Notes: generated from the sequence alone by a model not told the origin. A stretch of DNA of 64,000 nt from Comamonadaceae bacterium (GCA_947455465.1 CANGNS010000007.1:62001-126000), one strand, 5' to 3'; shown: positions 54,334-63,576, numbered from the stretch's first letter. Program-made: numbers and translations.

Positions 54334-55092
54334 TCAGGCCAGCCCGTCCCACAGCAGCTTGAGTCCGGTCAGCAGCATGCCGACGTAGACCAGCCGGTAA
54401 AACAGCTGCGGACTCACGCGCCGGGCCAGGCGCACGCCCAGCCACACGCCGACCGGGGCCAACGGTAGCAGCACCAAGGCGGTGGCCATATTGCGCATGT
54501 CCAGCAAACCCAGGTAGCCATAGGGCAGCCATTTGCACAAGTTGAGCGCAAAAAAGAAGAACGACATGGTCGCGGCAAACCGGACCGGCGCGAGCCGCAA
54601 GCCAATGAAATAGGCATTGATCGGTGGGCCGCCCGCGTGCGCCACAAAGCTGGTAAAGCCCGAGGCTGTGGCCAAAATACGTCCCAACCAATGGGGCGGC
54701 GGCGCGTCCGTGGCTTGAACCGGCCGCAGCCTCTGGGCCAGAAAGACCAGGGTGAGCGCGCCCACAGTGGCCGAAACCACCGGGGCCGGCACCAGCCGAA
54801 ACATCAGCGCCCCCAACCCGATGCCGGCGATCCCAAAGGGCAGGATGCGGCGCAGCAGCACCGGGTCAAAATCTTTGCGAAACGCCGCCATGCCCAGTAC
54901 ATCCATCACGAAAAGCAGGGGCATCAGGATCGCAGCGGCCTCGCCCACGCTGACGGCCATGGCCATCATGGGCACTGCCAAGGAGCCAAAACCGGCACCA
55001 AATCCGCTCTTGCTCACCCCCAAAAGCAGCACGGCGGGCACGGCCACCAGGTAGAAAAAGGGGTCGGTTATCAGGGGCAAAGAAGCGTTCAT
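54334..55092 (-). CDS. TauE/SafE family membrane transporter
   Basis: 252 aa from the ATG at 55092. About eight helices. The SKSGFGAGFGSLAVPMMAMAV segment, in the first repeat, and TSFVAHAGGPPINAYFIG, in the second, are the two family motifs. The family exports sulfite, sulfoacetate or related anions. Ligand unknown. Divergent from the DUF1841 gene, 53 bp away. Confidence 0.92.
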   Translation of the reverse strand: MNASLPLITDPFFYLVAVPAVLLLGVSKSGFGAGFGSLAVPMMAMAVSVGEAAAILMPLLFVMDVLGMAAFRKDFDPVLLRRILPFGIAGIGLGALMFRLVPAPVVSATVGALTLVFLAQRLRPVQATDAPPPHWLGRILATASGFTSFVAHAGGPPINAYFIGLRLAPVRFAATMSFFFFALNLCKWLPYGYLGLLDMRNMATALVLLPLAPVGVWLGVRLARRVSPQLFYRLVYVGMLLTGLKLLWDGLA

Positions 55093-55145
55093 GGTGCAAG
55101 CCAGAGCGGCCACAGCGGCGAAAATGGCCATGGTAACCTTGCTCG

Positions 55146-55580
55146 ATGTTTAACCCATCCCAAGAGGATGTGCGCCGTTTTTTCTGTTCGGTGTACGCCA
55201 AATCCCGCGATCAGCAGCCCATGGACGCTATGGAAACCCTGGCCGGCCAGTGGATCGCAGAGCACCCCGAGTACCACGCCGATTTAGCGGACGAGGCGGC
55301 CGCCATCAGCCGGATTTACCCCAGCGACACCGGTCAGACCAATCCGTTTTTGCATTTATCCATGCATTTGTCCATTAGCGAGCAAAGCAGCATCGACCAG
55401 CCGCGCGGCATCCGCCAGGCGATTGAACTGTTGGCGCACAAAAACCAGTCCTTGCACACCGCGCACCACGCGGCCATGGAGTGCCTGGGGCGCATGCTTT
55501 GGGAGAGCCAGCGCGCCGGGCGCCCGCCCGACGGCAACGCCTACATCGCCTGCGTCCAGCGCCACGCCACGCACGACTAA
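55146..55580 (+). CDS. DUF1841 family protein
   Basis: 144 aa, no membrane segment. It begins MFNPSQEDVRRFFCSVY and has FLHLSMHLSISEQSSIDQPRGI, then HHAAMECLGRMLWESQR, matching DUF1841. The His/Glu pattern in the middle is conserved in the family, but no function is known. It often neighbours cytochrome c4 genes in betaproteobacteria, as here. Confidence 0.88.
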   Translation: MFNPSQEDVRRFFCSVYAKSRDQQPMDAMETLAGQWIAEHPEYHADLADEAAAISRIYPSDTGQTNPFLHLSMHLSISEQSSIDQPRGIRQAIELLAHKNQSLHTAHHAAMECLGRMLWESQRAGRPPDGNAYIACVQRHATHD

Positions 55581-55594
55581 GACGCAGCGGGCAT

Positions 55595-55623
55595 AAAAAA
55601 ACCGCCTCGGGGGCGGTTTTTTT
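55595..55623. terminator. Bidirectional terminator between the DUF1841 gene and the cytochrome c4 gene
   Basis: Seven A, CCGCC, a 5-base loop, GGCGG, seven T. The 12-bp stem is flanked by the A/T tracts on both sides, between convergent genes. Confidence 0.95.
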
Positions 55624-55640
55624 GACAAAACATGGTCGGC

Positions 55641-56306
55641 TTAGCGGAAACGGTCTTGCGGGACCGTCTTGAGCACGCCGGGCATGCTGGCTACGTAATT
55701 GGCCAATTCTTTGAGCTCTGCGTTCGAAAACTGCTTGGCCACGCCGCCCATGATGGCGTTGCCACGGCCGACCTGGGCGTTGGGCTCCGCTTTGTAGGAC
55801 TTCAGGGCGACATACAGATAGTCGTTGTACTGGCCGGCAATCATCGGGTAGCTGGGGTCGATGGGCTTGCTCAGGCTCTCGCCATGGCAGGAGGCGCAAG
55901 CGCCTTTGGTCACCAGTTCTTGGCCTTTGGCGCTACCGCCACTGATTTTTTCCAGGGGTTTGGCATTAGCGTCCACGCCCAAGGCGCTGAAATAGGCGGC
56001 TACATCAGCCATGTCTTGGTCCGACATGGAGCCGGCAATACCGCGCATGGTGGGGTGCTTGCGCTCGCCTTTTTTGTAGGCATTGAGGGCCGAAACAATG
56101 TACTTTTCACCCTGACCCGCGATTTTTGGCACCTTATGCACCTCGGGGAAGCTCGCTTGGTAGCCAACGATGGAGTGGCAGCCCAGGCACATTGCATTTT
56201 TCTTCTCACCGGCCTTTGCATCACCTTTGATGTCCTGGGCAAAAGCGGGTGCAAGGGTCACAGAAGCGACAACTAGAGCAAGGAAGGAGCGAAGCAATTG
56301 GTTCAT
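55641..56306 (-). CDS. Diheme cytochrome c4-type protein
   Basis: 221 aa from the ATG at 56306. Signal peptide MNQLLRSFLALVVASVTLAPAFAQ. Two cytochrome c domains carry heme sites CLGCH (near residue 40) and CASCH (near 135), each with a distal Met (HPTMRGIAG and NAIMGGVAK). It is a soluble or weakly anchored periplasmic electron carrier and probably feeds the oxidase encoded at 47401-50255, which is about 5 kb away. Divergent from the MoxR gene. Confidence 0.95.
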   Translation of the reverse strand: MNQLLRSFLALVVASVTLAPAFAQDIKGDAKAGEKKNAMCLGCHSIVGYQASFPEVHKVPKIAGQGEKYIVSALNAYKKGERKHPTMRGIAGSMSDQDMADVAAYFSALGVDANAKPLEKISGGSAKGQELVTKGACASCHGESLSKPIDPSYPMIAGQYNDYLYVALKSYKAEPNAQVGRGNAIMGGVAKQFSNAELKELANYVASMPGVLKTVPQDRFR

Positions 56307-56457
56307 TTTGCGCGGACAATCGGGTGGAAATTGGTATAAATCGATTCGCGAATTATATCGACCCAACTCCCGTGCCCCGGCCATCGCGCTTGGCGGCCTG
56401 CACAAGCCGCAGGCAAAGCGCCAAACCGGCCCAAGGGCCTGGCACGGCGCACTTGAA
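56307..56457. other. Divergent promoter region of the cytochrome c4 and MoxR genes
   Basis: 151 bases between divergent starts. An AT-rich patch (ATTGGTATAAATCGATTCGCGAATTATA, 56331-56358) holds TATAAA- and TTATAT-like -10 candidates for each direction. No clear operator is seen. Confidence 0.45.
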
Positions 56458-57324
56458 ATGAATGAGACCATGAAATTTACCGGCTCCCAAAACTACATCG
56501 CCACCCAAGATTTGATGCTTTCGGTCAACGCGGCAGCCACTTTGCAGCGCCCGCTGCTGGTCAAAGGCGAGCCGGGCACCGGCAAAACCATGCTGGCCGA
56601 GGAAGTGGCCACGGCGCTGAATCTGCCGCTGCTGCAGTGGCACATCAAATCGACCACCAAAGCCCAGCAAGGTCTGTACGAGTACGACGCCGTGAGCCGC
56701 CTGCGCGACTCGCAGCTCTCGGACATAGACGGCGGCGAGCGGGTGAAAAACATCCACAACTACATCGTCAAAGGCGTGCTCTGGCAGGCCTTTACCTCGG
56801 ACACGCCGGTGGCGCTGCTGATTGACGAGATCGACAAAGCGGATATTGAGTTTCCCAACGATTTGCTGCGCGAGATCGACCGGATGGAGTTTTATTGCTA
56901 CGAAACCCGCGAGCTCATCCGCGCCAAACACCGCCCGCTCGTGTTCATCACCTCCAACAACGAAAAAGAGCTACCCGACGCGTTTTTGCGCCGCTGCTTT
57001 TTCCACTACATCAAGTTTCCGGACCCGGCGACCATGCAAAGCATTGTAGATGTGCACTTTCCCGGCCTCAAAAAAGAGCTGCTCAGCGCGGCCATGAAAA
57101 CCTTTTACGAAGTACGCAATCTGCCCGGCCTGAAGAAAAAGCCCTCCACCAGCGAGCTGCTGGACTGGCTCAAGCTGCTGCTGGCCGAGGACATTCCGCT
57201 GTCAGCGCTACAGTCCAAGGACGACAAGATGGCCGTTCCGCCACTGGTGGGCGCGCTGCTGAAAAACGAGCAAGACGTCACCTTGTTCGAAAAACTGATG
57301 TTCATGCAACGTAACAACCGCTGA
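56458..57324 (+). CDS. MoxR-family AAA+ ATPase
   Basis: 288 aa from the ATG at 56458 (an ATG 4 codons later is possible). Walker A is KGEPGTGKTMLAEE, Walker B VALLIDEIDKADIE, sensor 1 PLVFITSNNEKELPDAFLRRCFFHYI (with Arg finger). MoxR ATPases act as chaperones that activate metalloenzymes or complexes through a partner VWA protein. That partner is the CoxE-like gene three ORFs downstream. The four genes 56458-59387 run in one direction with gaps of 1, 11 and 8 bp. Confidence 0.94.
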   Translation: MNETMKFTGSQNYIATQDLMLSVNAAATLQRPLLVKGEPGTGKTMLAEEVATALNLPLLQWHIKSTTKAQQGLYEYDAVSRLRDSQLSDIDGGERVKNIHNYIVKGVLWQAFTSDTPVALLIDEIDKADIEFPNDLLREIDRMEFYCYETRELIRAKHRPLVFITSNNEKELPDAFLRRCFFHYIKFPDPATMQSIVDVHFPGLKKELLSAAMKTFYEVRNLPGLKKKPSTSELLDWLKLLLAEDIPLSALQSKDDKMAVPPLVGALLKNEQDVTLFEKLMFMQRNNR

Positions 57325-57325
57325 T

Positions 57326-57559
57326 ATGGCACGCAAAAGCCGCGTTAACTTCTTGGCCGTCGGCTTTTCCGACGCCATTGGCTTTGTCGGAGGCTGCCTG
57401 ATCGCTTACTGGCTGGGCAAATTGATCGGGCTGGATGTGTTTGCGCCGGGCTACGACAAGGCCAGTATGGGTGGCATTGTGCTGGTCGGGCTGGGCGGCG
57501 GGCTGGGGCTGCAATGGGCGCGGCGCTGGCAGCAGGGCCGCCGCGACCACGAAGAATAA
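57326..57559 (+). CDS. Small two-helix membrane protein
   Basis: 77 aa starting 1 bp after the MoxR stop. Two helices (FLAVGFSDAIGFVGGCLIAYWLG and GGIVLVGLGGGLGLQWARRW), a Gly-rich second one, and a basic C-terminus RRWQQGRRDHEE. Not assigned to a family I can name. Its tight spacing to MoxR and the GNAT gene indicates one operon. Confidence 0.78.
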   Translation: MARKSRVNFLAVGFSDAIGFVGGCLIAYWLGKLIGLDVFAPGYDKASMGGIVLVGLGGGLGLQWARRWQQGRRDHEE

Positions 57560-57570
57560 GGAACACCACC

Positions 57571-58164
57571 GTGGCATTTGTTGAACCTGTGGACCTGGCT
57601 GGCTACGGCGTAGCCATCACCCCGCTCGCACTGGAACACGAGGCAGGCCTGCGCGCGGCAGCGGCCGACGGCGAACTCTGGAACTTGCGCGTCACCTCGG
57701 TCCCAGAACCGGAAAACACCCGCCAGTACATCCAAGACGCGCTGGCTATGCGCGCTGCGGGCAACCGTTTTGCCTTTGCGGTGCTAGACCAAGCCGGCGG
57801 CCAGGTGATCGGCAGCAGCAGCTACCACGACATCCTTGCAGCGGTAAAGCGTGTAGAGATTGGCTACACCTGGTACGCCAAAAGCAAGCAGCGCAGCCAT
57901 GTCAATACCGCCTGCAAATTGCTGTTAATGACGCACGCTTTCGAAACCCTGGGCTGCCATGTGGTGGGCTGGCGTACCGATAATTTCAATTTCGCCTCGC
58001 AAGCGGCCATCGAACGCCTGGGTGCACGCAAAGACGGCGTCATCCGCGGCCATGCGCTGCGCCGCGACGGCACGATCCGAGACACAGTGATGTACAGCCT
58101 GCGCTCGGGCGAGTGGCCCGAGGTCAAGGCGCAACTGCTTTATTCGCTGCGCAAGCCGCGCTGA
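57571..58164 (+). CDS. GNAT-family N-acetyltransferase (RimJ-like)
   Basis: 197 aa from a GTG at 57571 with AAGGA 8 bases upstream. RimJ/RimL-like domain: LEHEAGLRAAAADGELW near the start, VEIGYTWYAKSKQRSHVNTACKLLLMTHAFE is the acetyl-CoA-binding region, and GWRTDNFNFASQAAIERLGARKDGVIRGHALRRDG the C-terminal signature. It acetylates an amine, perhaps a protein N-terminus. Its position between MoxR and the VWA gene suggests a modification linked to this group, but that is inference. Confidence 0.9.
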   Translation: MAFVEPVDLAGYGVAITPLALEHEAGLRAAAADGELWNLRVTSVPEPENTRQYIQDALAMRAAGNRFAFAVLDQAGGQVIGSSSYHDILAAVKRVEIGYTWYAKSKQRSHVNTACKLLLMTHAFETLGCHVVGWRTDNFNFASQAAIERLGARKDGVIRGHALRRDGTIRDTVMYSLRSGEWPEVKAQLLYSLRKPR

Positions 58165-58172
58165 GGTCGCCT

Positions 58173-59387
<1,215 letters not shown>

Positions 59388-59439
59388 GCTTTTTCACCCG
59401 CCGCCAGCGCACCGAGTGCGCTCCTAAAATGCCGCACCC

Positions 59440-59514
59440 CTCGCCGTAGCACAATGGATAGTGCGCATGCCTCCTAAGCGTGAAATACAGGTTCGATTCC
59501 TGTCGGCGGGACCA
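59440..59514 (+). tRNA. tRNA-Arg (anticodon CCT)
   Basis: 75 bases with encoded CCA. Acceptor CTCGCCG/CGGCGGG (one T-G pair), D stem GCAC/GTGC, anticodon stem CATGC/GCGTG with loop CTCCTAA (anticodon CCT at 59473-59475), variable AAAT, T stem ACAGG/CCTGT with loop TTCGATT, discriminator A. It reads AGG codons. A terminator lies at 59567-59591. Confidence 0.95.
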
Positions 59515-59526
59515 ACGCGGCAGCCC

Positions 59527-59554
59527 AGCCCCTAGCCCCCAGCCCCCAGCCCCT
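59527..59554 (+). repeat. Heptanucleotide tandem repeat, four copies
   Basis: AGCCCC(T/C) repeats four times: AGCCCCT, AGCCCCC, AGCCCCC, AGCCCCT. It lies between tRNA-Arg and its terminator, outside any coding region. Confidence 0.85.
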
Positions 59555-59566
59555 CTGTCAGCGGCA

Positions 59567-59591
59567 CCGGCAAGCCATTGCCGGATTTTTT
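59567..59591 (+). terminator. Intrinsic terminator after tRNA-Arg
   Basis: CCGGCAA-GCCA-TTGCCGG (7-bp stem, 4-base loop) followed by ATTTTTT. Confidence 0.88.
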
Positions 59592-59703
59592 GGCATGAAT
59601 ATTGCTTTTATTCCCGTGAGCGGCAACGCTGTCGGTAAAAAGACAGCGTGTCCATCCCGGTTAGATAGCGTCTTTGGCGCATTTTTCAGAACGGACTACG
59701 GCA

Positions 59704-59892
59704 ATGCAAATCTTCAACGCAAATCTAGGCACAGCCCAGACCCCAAGCAGCTCTGCCAGCGCTGGCAACACCGGCGTGCGCGCCGCCATGGTGGAAAACC
59801 TGAAAAACCAGGCCGGCCACCTGGACCAGGCCGTGCAAAGCTTGTCGGTATTAATCCGCCAGCACTGCCAATCGGTGCCGACGCTGGGTTAA
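59704..59892 (+). CDS. Small hypothetical protein, 62 aa
   Basis: From the ATG at 59704, an Ala/Ser-rich start (MQIFNANLGTAQ), then a predicted helix (VENLKNQAGHLDQAVQSLSVLIRQH). An ACGGA lies 7 bases upstream. It is convergent with the zinc-ribbon methyltransferase, 7 bp away. No family is recognised. It may not be real; coding potential rests only on the open frame and a plausible start. Confidence 0.4.
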   Translation: MQIFNANLGTAQTPSSSASAGNTGVRAAMVENLKNQAGHLDQAVQSLSVLIRQHCQSVPTLG

Positions 59893-59899
59893 ATCCCGG

Positions 59900-60769
59900 C
59901 TATTGGCGCTCGGCAACGACAAACATGATGTCGGCCGGCAAAAGCCGCAAAGCCGGATAAGCGGCCACGATAGCAACAAACATGGCAGCCGAAATAATCG
60001 GGTGCGTGTCGCCCGTATAGGTCAGCCGCCCCCACAAACCTCGCAAGCTAAGGGCGGGCAAGTTTCGGTGAAGCCGCACGGTAAACCCGTTGCGCTCCAG
60101 CATTGCGCGCGTATTGTCTAAATTTAAATAATGCACGTGGGGCGATGGCAGCCCCTCCTGCCACATCCGGTTAAACGAACCTGGAAAACCCATCTTCGCG
60201 AGCCATTTAGATAACCGGTAAAAAATACCCTGGCTACTGGGTAAATTCAAAGCGAGCAAGCCGCCTGGGGTTAAGTGCATCCGGCAATCGATAATCGTTT
60301 TTTGAATATCAGGAATATGTTCAATCACGTCATTAAATACGATGACATCGAACATTTCGGTGGCGGCCAGCGCATCAGGGAAATACCCCATCTGCACCCT
60401 GTTTCCCTGGTAATCGGACGACTGGTAAATACCCCTGTCAGGCTCCAAGCCCACAACCCCAAAATATTGGGATGCCAAGCCCAGAAACCATCCGTGCGCG
60501 CAACCAACTTCCAGCAAATGGCCGCCTTTGGGCCGTAGTTGCTGGAGATTTTGAATAATTTTCTGAAAGTTCGAAATCCGAATAGCCTGCAAAGCAGATT
60601 TTCGCGACGACTCGTCAATCAATCCCCGCCTTGCGCTGCTATTGATGGCCGGCTGCAAAGTGGATTGCTCGTAAGCGCATTGAGGGCAACGAAAATGCCA
60701 TGGCGCATGGGATTGCGACATTTCATGCTGGCAATTAGGGCAAGTGTGGGCTAACAATTTCAAATCCAA
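59900..60769 (-). CDS. SAM-dependent methyltransferase with N-terminal zinc ribbon
   Basis: 289 aa. An N-terminal zinc ribbon (CPNCQHEM...FRCPQCAYE) is followed by a class I methyltransferase domain with motif I LLEVGCAHGWFLGLA, an acidic loop LEPDRGIY, and FDVIVFNDVIEHIPDIQKTI. The type is common in surface-polysaccharide loci and acts on sugars or lipids. A stop codon lies directly upstream of base 60769, so the start is a TTG (60769, or one at 60763 or 60757) because the next ATG would cut off the ribbon. Substrate unknown. Confidence 0.88.
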   Translation of the reverse strand: MDLKLLAHTCPNCQHEMSQSHAPWHFRCPQCAYEQSTLQPAINSSARRGLIDESSRKSALQAIRISNFQKIIQNLQQLRPKGGHLLEVGCAHGWFLGLASQYFGVVGLEPDRGIYQSSDYQGNRVQMGYFPDALAATEMFDVIVFNDVIEHIPDIQKTIIDCRMHLTPGGLLALNLPSSQGIFYRLSKWLAKMGFPGSFNRMWQEGLPSPHVHYLNLDNTRAMLERNGFTVRLHRNLPALSLRGLWGRLTYTGDTHPIISAAMFVAIVAAYPALRLLPADIMFVVAERQ

Positions 60770-60822
60770 TCATGAAACAAGCAGTCATACGCCCCCAATG
60801 GCGCCCCTCTGGCAGCCTGCTG

Positions 60823-60854
60823 TTGCCCGCAGCCCTCGGCTGTGATGTTACAAT
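60823..60854 (+). promoter_or_regulatory. Probable promoter of tRNA-Phe
   Basis: An extended -10, TGTTACAAT (60846-60854), lies 10 bases before the mature tRNA 5' end. A TTGCCC at 60823 may be a weak -35 at a wide 20-base spacing. Confidence 0.55.
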
Positions 60855-60864
60855 TTCCGGCTCT

Positions 60865-60940
60865 GGCCCGGTAGCTCAGTCGGTAGAGCAGAGGATTGAA
60901 AATCCTTGTGTCGGTGGTTCGATTCCGCCCCAGGCCACCA
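60865..60940 (+). tRNA. tRNA-Phe (anticodon GAA)
   Basis: 76 bases with encoded CCA. D stem GCTC/GAGC, anticodon stem GAGGA/TCCTT with loop TTGAAAA (GAA at 60898-60900), T stem GGTGG/CCGCC with loop TTCGATT, discriminator A. The acceptor GGCCCGG faces CCAGGCC, giving a C-A mismatch at pair 5-68. Confidence 0.95.
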
Positions 60941-60948
60941 GAGACATC

Positions 60949-61740
60949 TCAAAAACCACCTTCGGGTGGTTTTTTCATGGGCGCTTGGCCCAGGTGCCAC
61001 AGCTTGAGGTACTTGTAATAACTGGCCTGCGCGTTGGAAATCGCCAGCGCCACGCCGTGAGCACCGTCCAAAAACCCCGCCCGAAGCAGGTATGTGCGCA
61101 CGAAGGCCCACAGGCCATGCCCTAAGGCCTTGCCCAAACCAGAGCGCTTGCCGTTGGCGAAGGCTTGCTGCGCTGCAGCGGTCGAGTAAGCATCGGTTTT
61201 GCGCAAAACCTGCGAAAAGTCCAGGTAACTGTAATGCAGCAGGGAGTTGCGCAAAGCCTTGACCGGCACGGTGGGCAACAGTTGTTCATGGACCAAATCG
61301 TCCGAAAACCGTGCCTGCCCGCGCCGGAAAAGCCGGACCACGTAGTCTGGCCGCCAACCAGAATGGCGGATAAAGCGCCCGCAGTACCAGGAAAGACGGG
61401 GCATTTTGTATGCTATGTCGGGCGCATCGGCAGCCAAAACGGCGGCAATCTCACGGGCCAAATCGGTCGGCACACGCTCGTCAGCGTCAATAGAAAGCAC
61501 CCATTTGCCGGTCGCCAGGTCCAAAGCGCGGTTTTTCTGGGGGCCAAATCCGGGCCAATCGGACGGACTGGCCAGCACAGCGCCGTATCGGCGGGCAATG
61601 TCCAAGGTGGCGTCGGTGCTGGCGCTGTCCACAATGACGATTTCCCCCGCCAAAGCACGCACCGATTGCAGGCAGTCCTCGAGGTTGTGGGCCTCGTTGC
61701 GGGTGATCAAAATCACGGAAAGCGTGGGTTCTGGGGGCAT
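60949..61740 (-). CDS. Family 2 glycosyltransferase, WaaE/KdtX-like (LPS core)
   Basis: 263 aa. GT-A fold: LSVILITRNEAHNLEDCLQSV at the start, VIVDSASTDATLDIARRYGA, the nucleotide-sugar DxD in VLSIDADERVP, and QVLRKTDAYSTAAAQ near the C-terminus. The pattern matches WaaE-type LPS inner-core beta-1,4-glucosyltransferases. It acts on the cytoplasmic face of the membrane. Its last codons (PPEGGF and stop) are formed by the terminator of the convergent tRNA-Phe gene. Confidence 0.88.
   Translation of the reverse strand: MPPEPTLSVILITRNEAHNLEDCLQSVRALAGEIVIVDSASTDATLDIARRYGAVLASPSDWPGFGPQKNRALDLATGKWVLSIDADERVPTDLAREIAAVLAADAPDIAYKMPRLSWYCGRFIRHSGWRPDYVVRLFRRGQARFSDDLVHEQLLPTVPVKALRNSLLHYSYLDFSQVLRKTDAYSTAAAQQAFANGKRSGLGKALGHGLWAFVRTYLLRAGFLDGAHGVALAISNAQASYYKYLKLWHLGQAPMKKPPEGGF
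60951..60975. terminator. Terminator of tRNA-Phe, overlapping the glycosyltransferase 3' end
   Basis: AAAAACCACC-TTCG-GGTGGTTTTTT: a 10-bp stem with tetraloop and T-tract, 11 bases after the tRNA. The minus strand also has a T-tract, so it may stop both transcripts. Confidence 0.92.
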
Positions 61741-61823
61741 GCTCAGGGCGTCGTTAGGGGCCGGTCTGGGTGCCGCACTCTAGCAAACTTACGCCGCCAG
61801 GCCCCAAACAAGCCCTCGTATCC

Positions 61824-61955
61824 TATAATGGAAGGCTTCGCAGCGATTGAGTGGTTCCGCGGCGAAGCTTGAAAACCCCACCTAAGAGGCTCCCGATAGT
61901 GGAGCGCCGACCGTGGAAAAGAGCCCTACAAACCTTCTTTTTAAAGAGAAAACTC
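61824..61955 (+). promoter_or_regulatory. Promoter and long structured leader of rplM-rpsI
   Basis: A perfect -10 TATAAT lies at 61824-61829, without a clear -35. It gives a leader of about 120 bases. GCTTCGC (61835-61841) can pair with GCGAAGC (61862-61868). CTCC/GGAG further down could form a second stem. In E. coli L13 represses its own operon at the leader, so a regulatory role is plausible here. Confidence 0.6.
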
Positions 61956-62399
61956 ATGTCAACTTTCAGCGCAAAACCCGCTGAGGTCGTGCACGAGTGG
62001 TTTGTGCTTGACGCGACCGATAAGGTCCTCGGACGAGTAGCCAGCGAAGTTGCTCTCCGTTTGCGCGGCAAACACAAGGCCATTTACACGCCTCACGTCG
62101 ATACCGGCGACTATATTGTCGTCATCAATGCAGCCCAGCTGCGTGTCACGGGCGCCAAGTCCCTGGACAAGGTGTACTACCGCCACTCGGGTTATCCCGG
62201 CGGTATCACAGCCACCAATTTCCGCGATATGCAAGCCAAACACCCTGGCCGCGCTTTGGAAAAAGCCGTCAAGGGCATGCTGCCCAAAGGGCCGCTTGGC
62301 TACGCCATGATCAAAAAGCTCAAGGTGTACGGCGGTGCCGAGCATCCCCACACCGCACAGCAGCCCAAAGTGCTTGAAATCGCAGGAGTCGCAAAATGA
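61956..62399 (+). CDS. rplM: 50S ribosomal protein L13
   Basis: 147 aa from the ATG at 61956, with AAAGAGAAAAC upstream; E. coli L13 has 142 residues. It begins [20 protein letters not shown]. Family motifs: [34 protein letters not shown] and [25 protein letters not shown]. An early-assembly 50S protein. The stop overlaps the rpsI start by 4 bp. Confidence 0.98.
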   Translation: MSTFSAKPAEVVHEWFVLDATDKVLGRVASEVALRLRGKHKAIYTPHVDTGDYIVVINAAQLRVTGAKSLDKVYYRHSGYPGGITATNFRDMQAKHPGRALEKAVKGMLPKGPLGYAMIKKLKVYGGAEHPHTAQQPKVLEIAGVAK

Positions 62400-62788
62400 T
62401 CGGTGATTGGAACAACGGAACCGGTCGCCGCAAATCCAGCGTTGCCCGTGTTTTCCTGAAAAAAGGCTCTGGACAAATCGTCGTGAACGGCAAGCCCATT
62501 GATCAATTCTTTGGCCGCGCCACTTCCATCATGATTTGCAAGCAACCCCTGTTGCTGACTAACCACGCTGAAACGTTTGACATCATGGTCAACGTCGCCG
62601 GCGGCGGTGAGTCCGGCCAGGCCGGTGCAACTCGCCACGGCATTACGCGCGCGCTGATCGATTACGATGCAACGCTCAAGCCTATGCTCAGCCAAGCAGG
62701 CTTCGTGACGCGTGATGCGCGCGAAGTGGAACGTAAGAAGGTCGGCTTCCACGGCGCTCGCCGTCGCAAGCAGTTCTCCAAGCGTTAA
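62396..62788 (+). CDS. rpsI: 30S ribosomal protein S9
   Basis: 130 aa, the standard length. [32 protein letters not shown] at the start and the C-terminal RRKQFSKR that reaches the P-site tRNA are diagnostic. Translationally coupled to rplM. Confidence 0.98.
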   Translation: MIGDWNNGTGRRKSSVARVFLKKGSGQIVVNGKPIDQFFGRATSIMICKQPLLLTNHAETFDIMVNVAGGGESGQAGATRHGITRALIDYDATLKPMLSQAGFVTRDAREVERKKVGFHGARRRKQFSKR

Positions 62789-62812
62789 TCCTTTTTGGAT
62801 TTACCACAATGG

Positions 62813-62826
62813 CCGCCCTCGGGCGG
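62813..62826 (+). terminator. Short GC hairpin after rpsI
   Basis: CCGCC/GGCGG with a CTCG loop, followed by TCTTTGTGTTT. A weak or partial terminator; reading into the DUF6776 gene is likely. Confidence 0.4.
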
Positions 62827-62853
62827 TCTTTGTGTTTGTGGGAGGTCATCAGT

Positions 62854-63576
62854 ATGCGATTCAGATTATTAAGACGCAGACTCACTATCAGCGCGCCGCG
62901 TATGGCGGTGCGCAGCGCAATGCCCTGGCCGGTGCGCTGGGCGGTTGCGGCCATCATGCTGGGCTTTTGTGCAGCCATCGCGCTATGGGCCTTTGAGTTC
63001 GGGCGTGATATTGCCGGCTTAGAAAACGGCTCCCAAGGCGAATTGCTCCAGTTGCGCGCGCAAGCGATTGCGCTCAAGGCCGAGGTGGAGGCAGCCCGCG
63101 AGCAGCGCGACCAGGCCCAGTCCATCGCCAATACCGCGGGCACCCTGGTCGCCGCAGAAAAGGCCTCCAGCGAGCATGTGGCCCTGCAAGTGAAACAACT
63201 CGAGGCCGAAAACCGCAAGCTCAAGGACGATTTAGGCTTTTTTGAGAAGCTGATTCCCGCAGATTCCACCGATGCGGTTGCAATTCGCGGCCTTCAAGCC
63301 GATACTTTTGACAATGGCAAAGTGCGCTGGCAGGTTCTGGTCATTCAGAACAAAAAGAACGCACCGGAGTTGCAAGGCCGTCTGGAAATCGCGTTCAATG
63401 GCGTCCTTAACGGCAAACCTTGGAGCGGGCCGGTGACTACCTTGCCGATCAAAGTGCAGCAATATGGGCGTTTTGAGGGCGCCGCTGACATTCCGGCGCA
63501 GGTGAGCCTCAAAGGTTTGGCCGCTAAAGTCATCGACGGCTCCACCGTCAAGGCGAGCCAGACGACCAAGCTGTGA
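62854..63576 (+). CDS. DUF6776-type membrane protein with coiled coil
   Basis: 240 aa from the ATG at 62854, with GGGAGG 8 bases upstream. A basic N-terminus (MRFRLLRRRL) and one helix (WAVAAIMLGFCAAIALWAFEF) anchor it. A coiled coil of about 80 residues follows (AIALKAEVEAAREQRDQ to LEAENRKLKDDLGFFEKLIPAD), and then a beta-rich tail. It is regularly found with the bactofilin gene between rpsI and erpA in Burkholderiales. It may help position the bactofilin. Function unproven. Confidence 0.86.
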   Translation: MRFRLLRRRLTISAPRMAVRSAMPWPVRWAVAAIMLGFCAAIALWAFEFGRDIAGLENGSQGELLQLRAQAIALKAEVEAAREQRDQAQSIANTAGTLVAAEKASSEHVALQVKQLEAENRKLKDDLGFFEKLIPADSTDAVAIRGLQADTFDNGKVRWQVLVIQNKKNAPELQGRLEIAFNGVLNGKPWSGPVTTLPIKVQQYGRFEGAADIPAQVSLKGLAAKVIDGSTVKASQTTKL

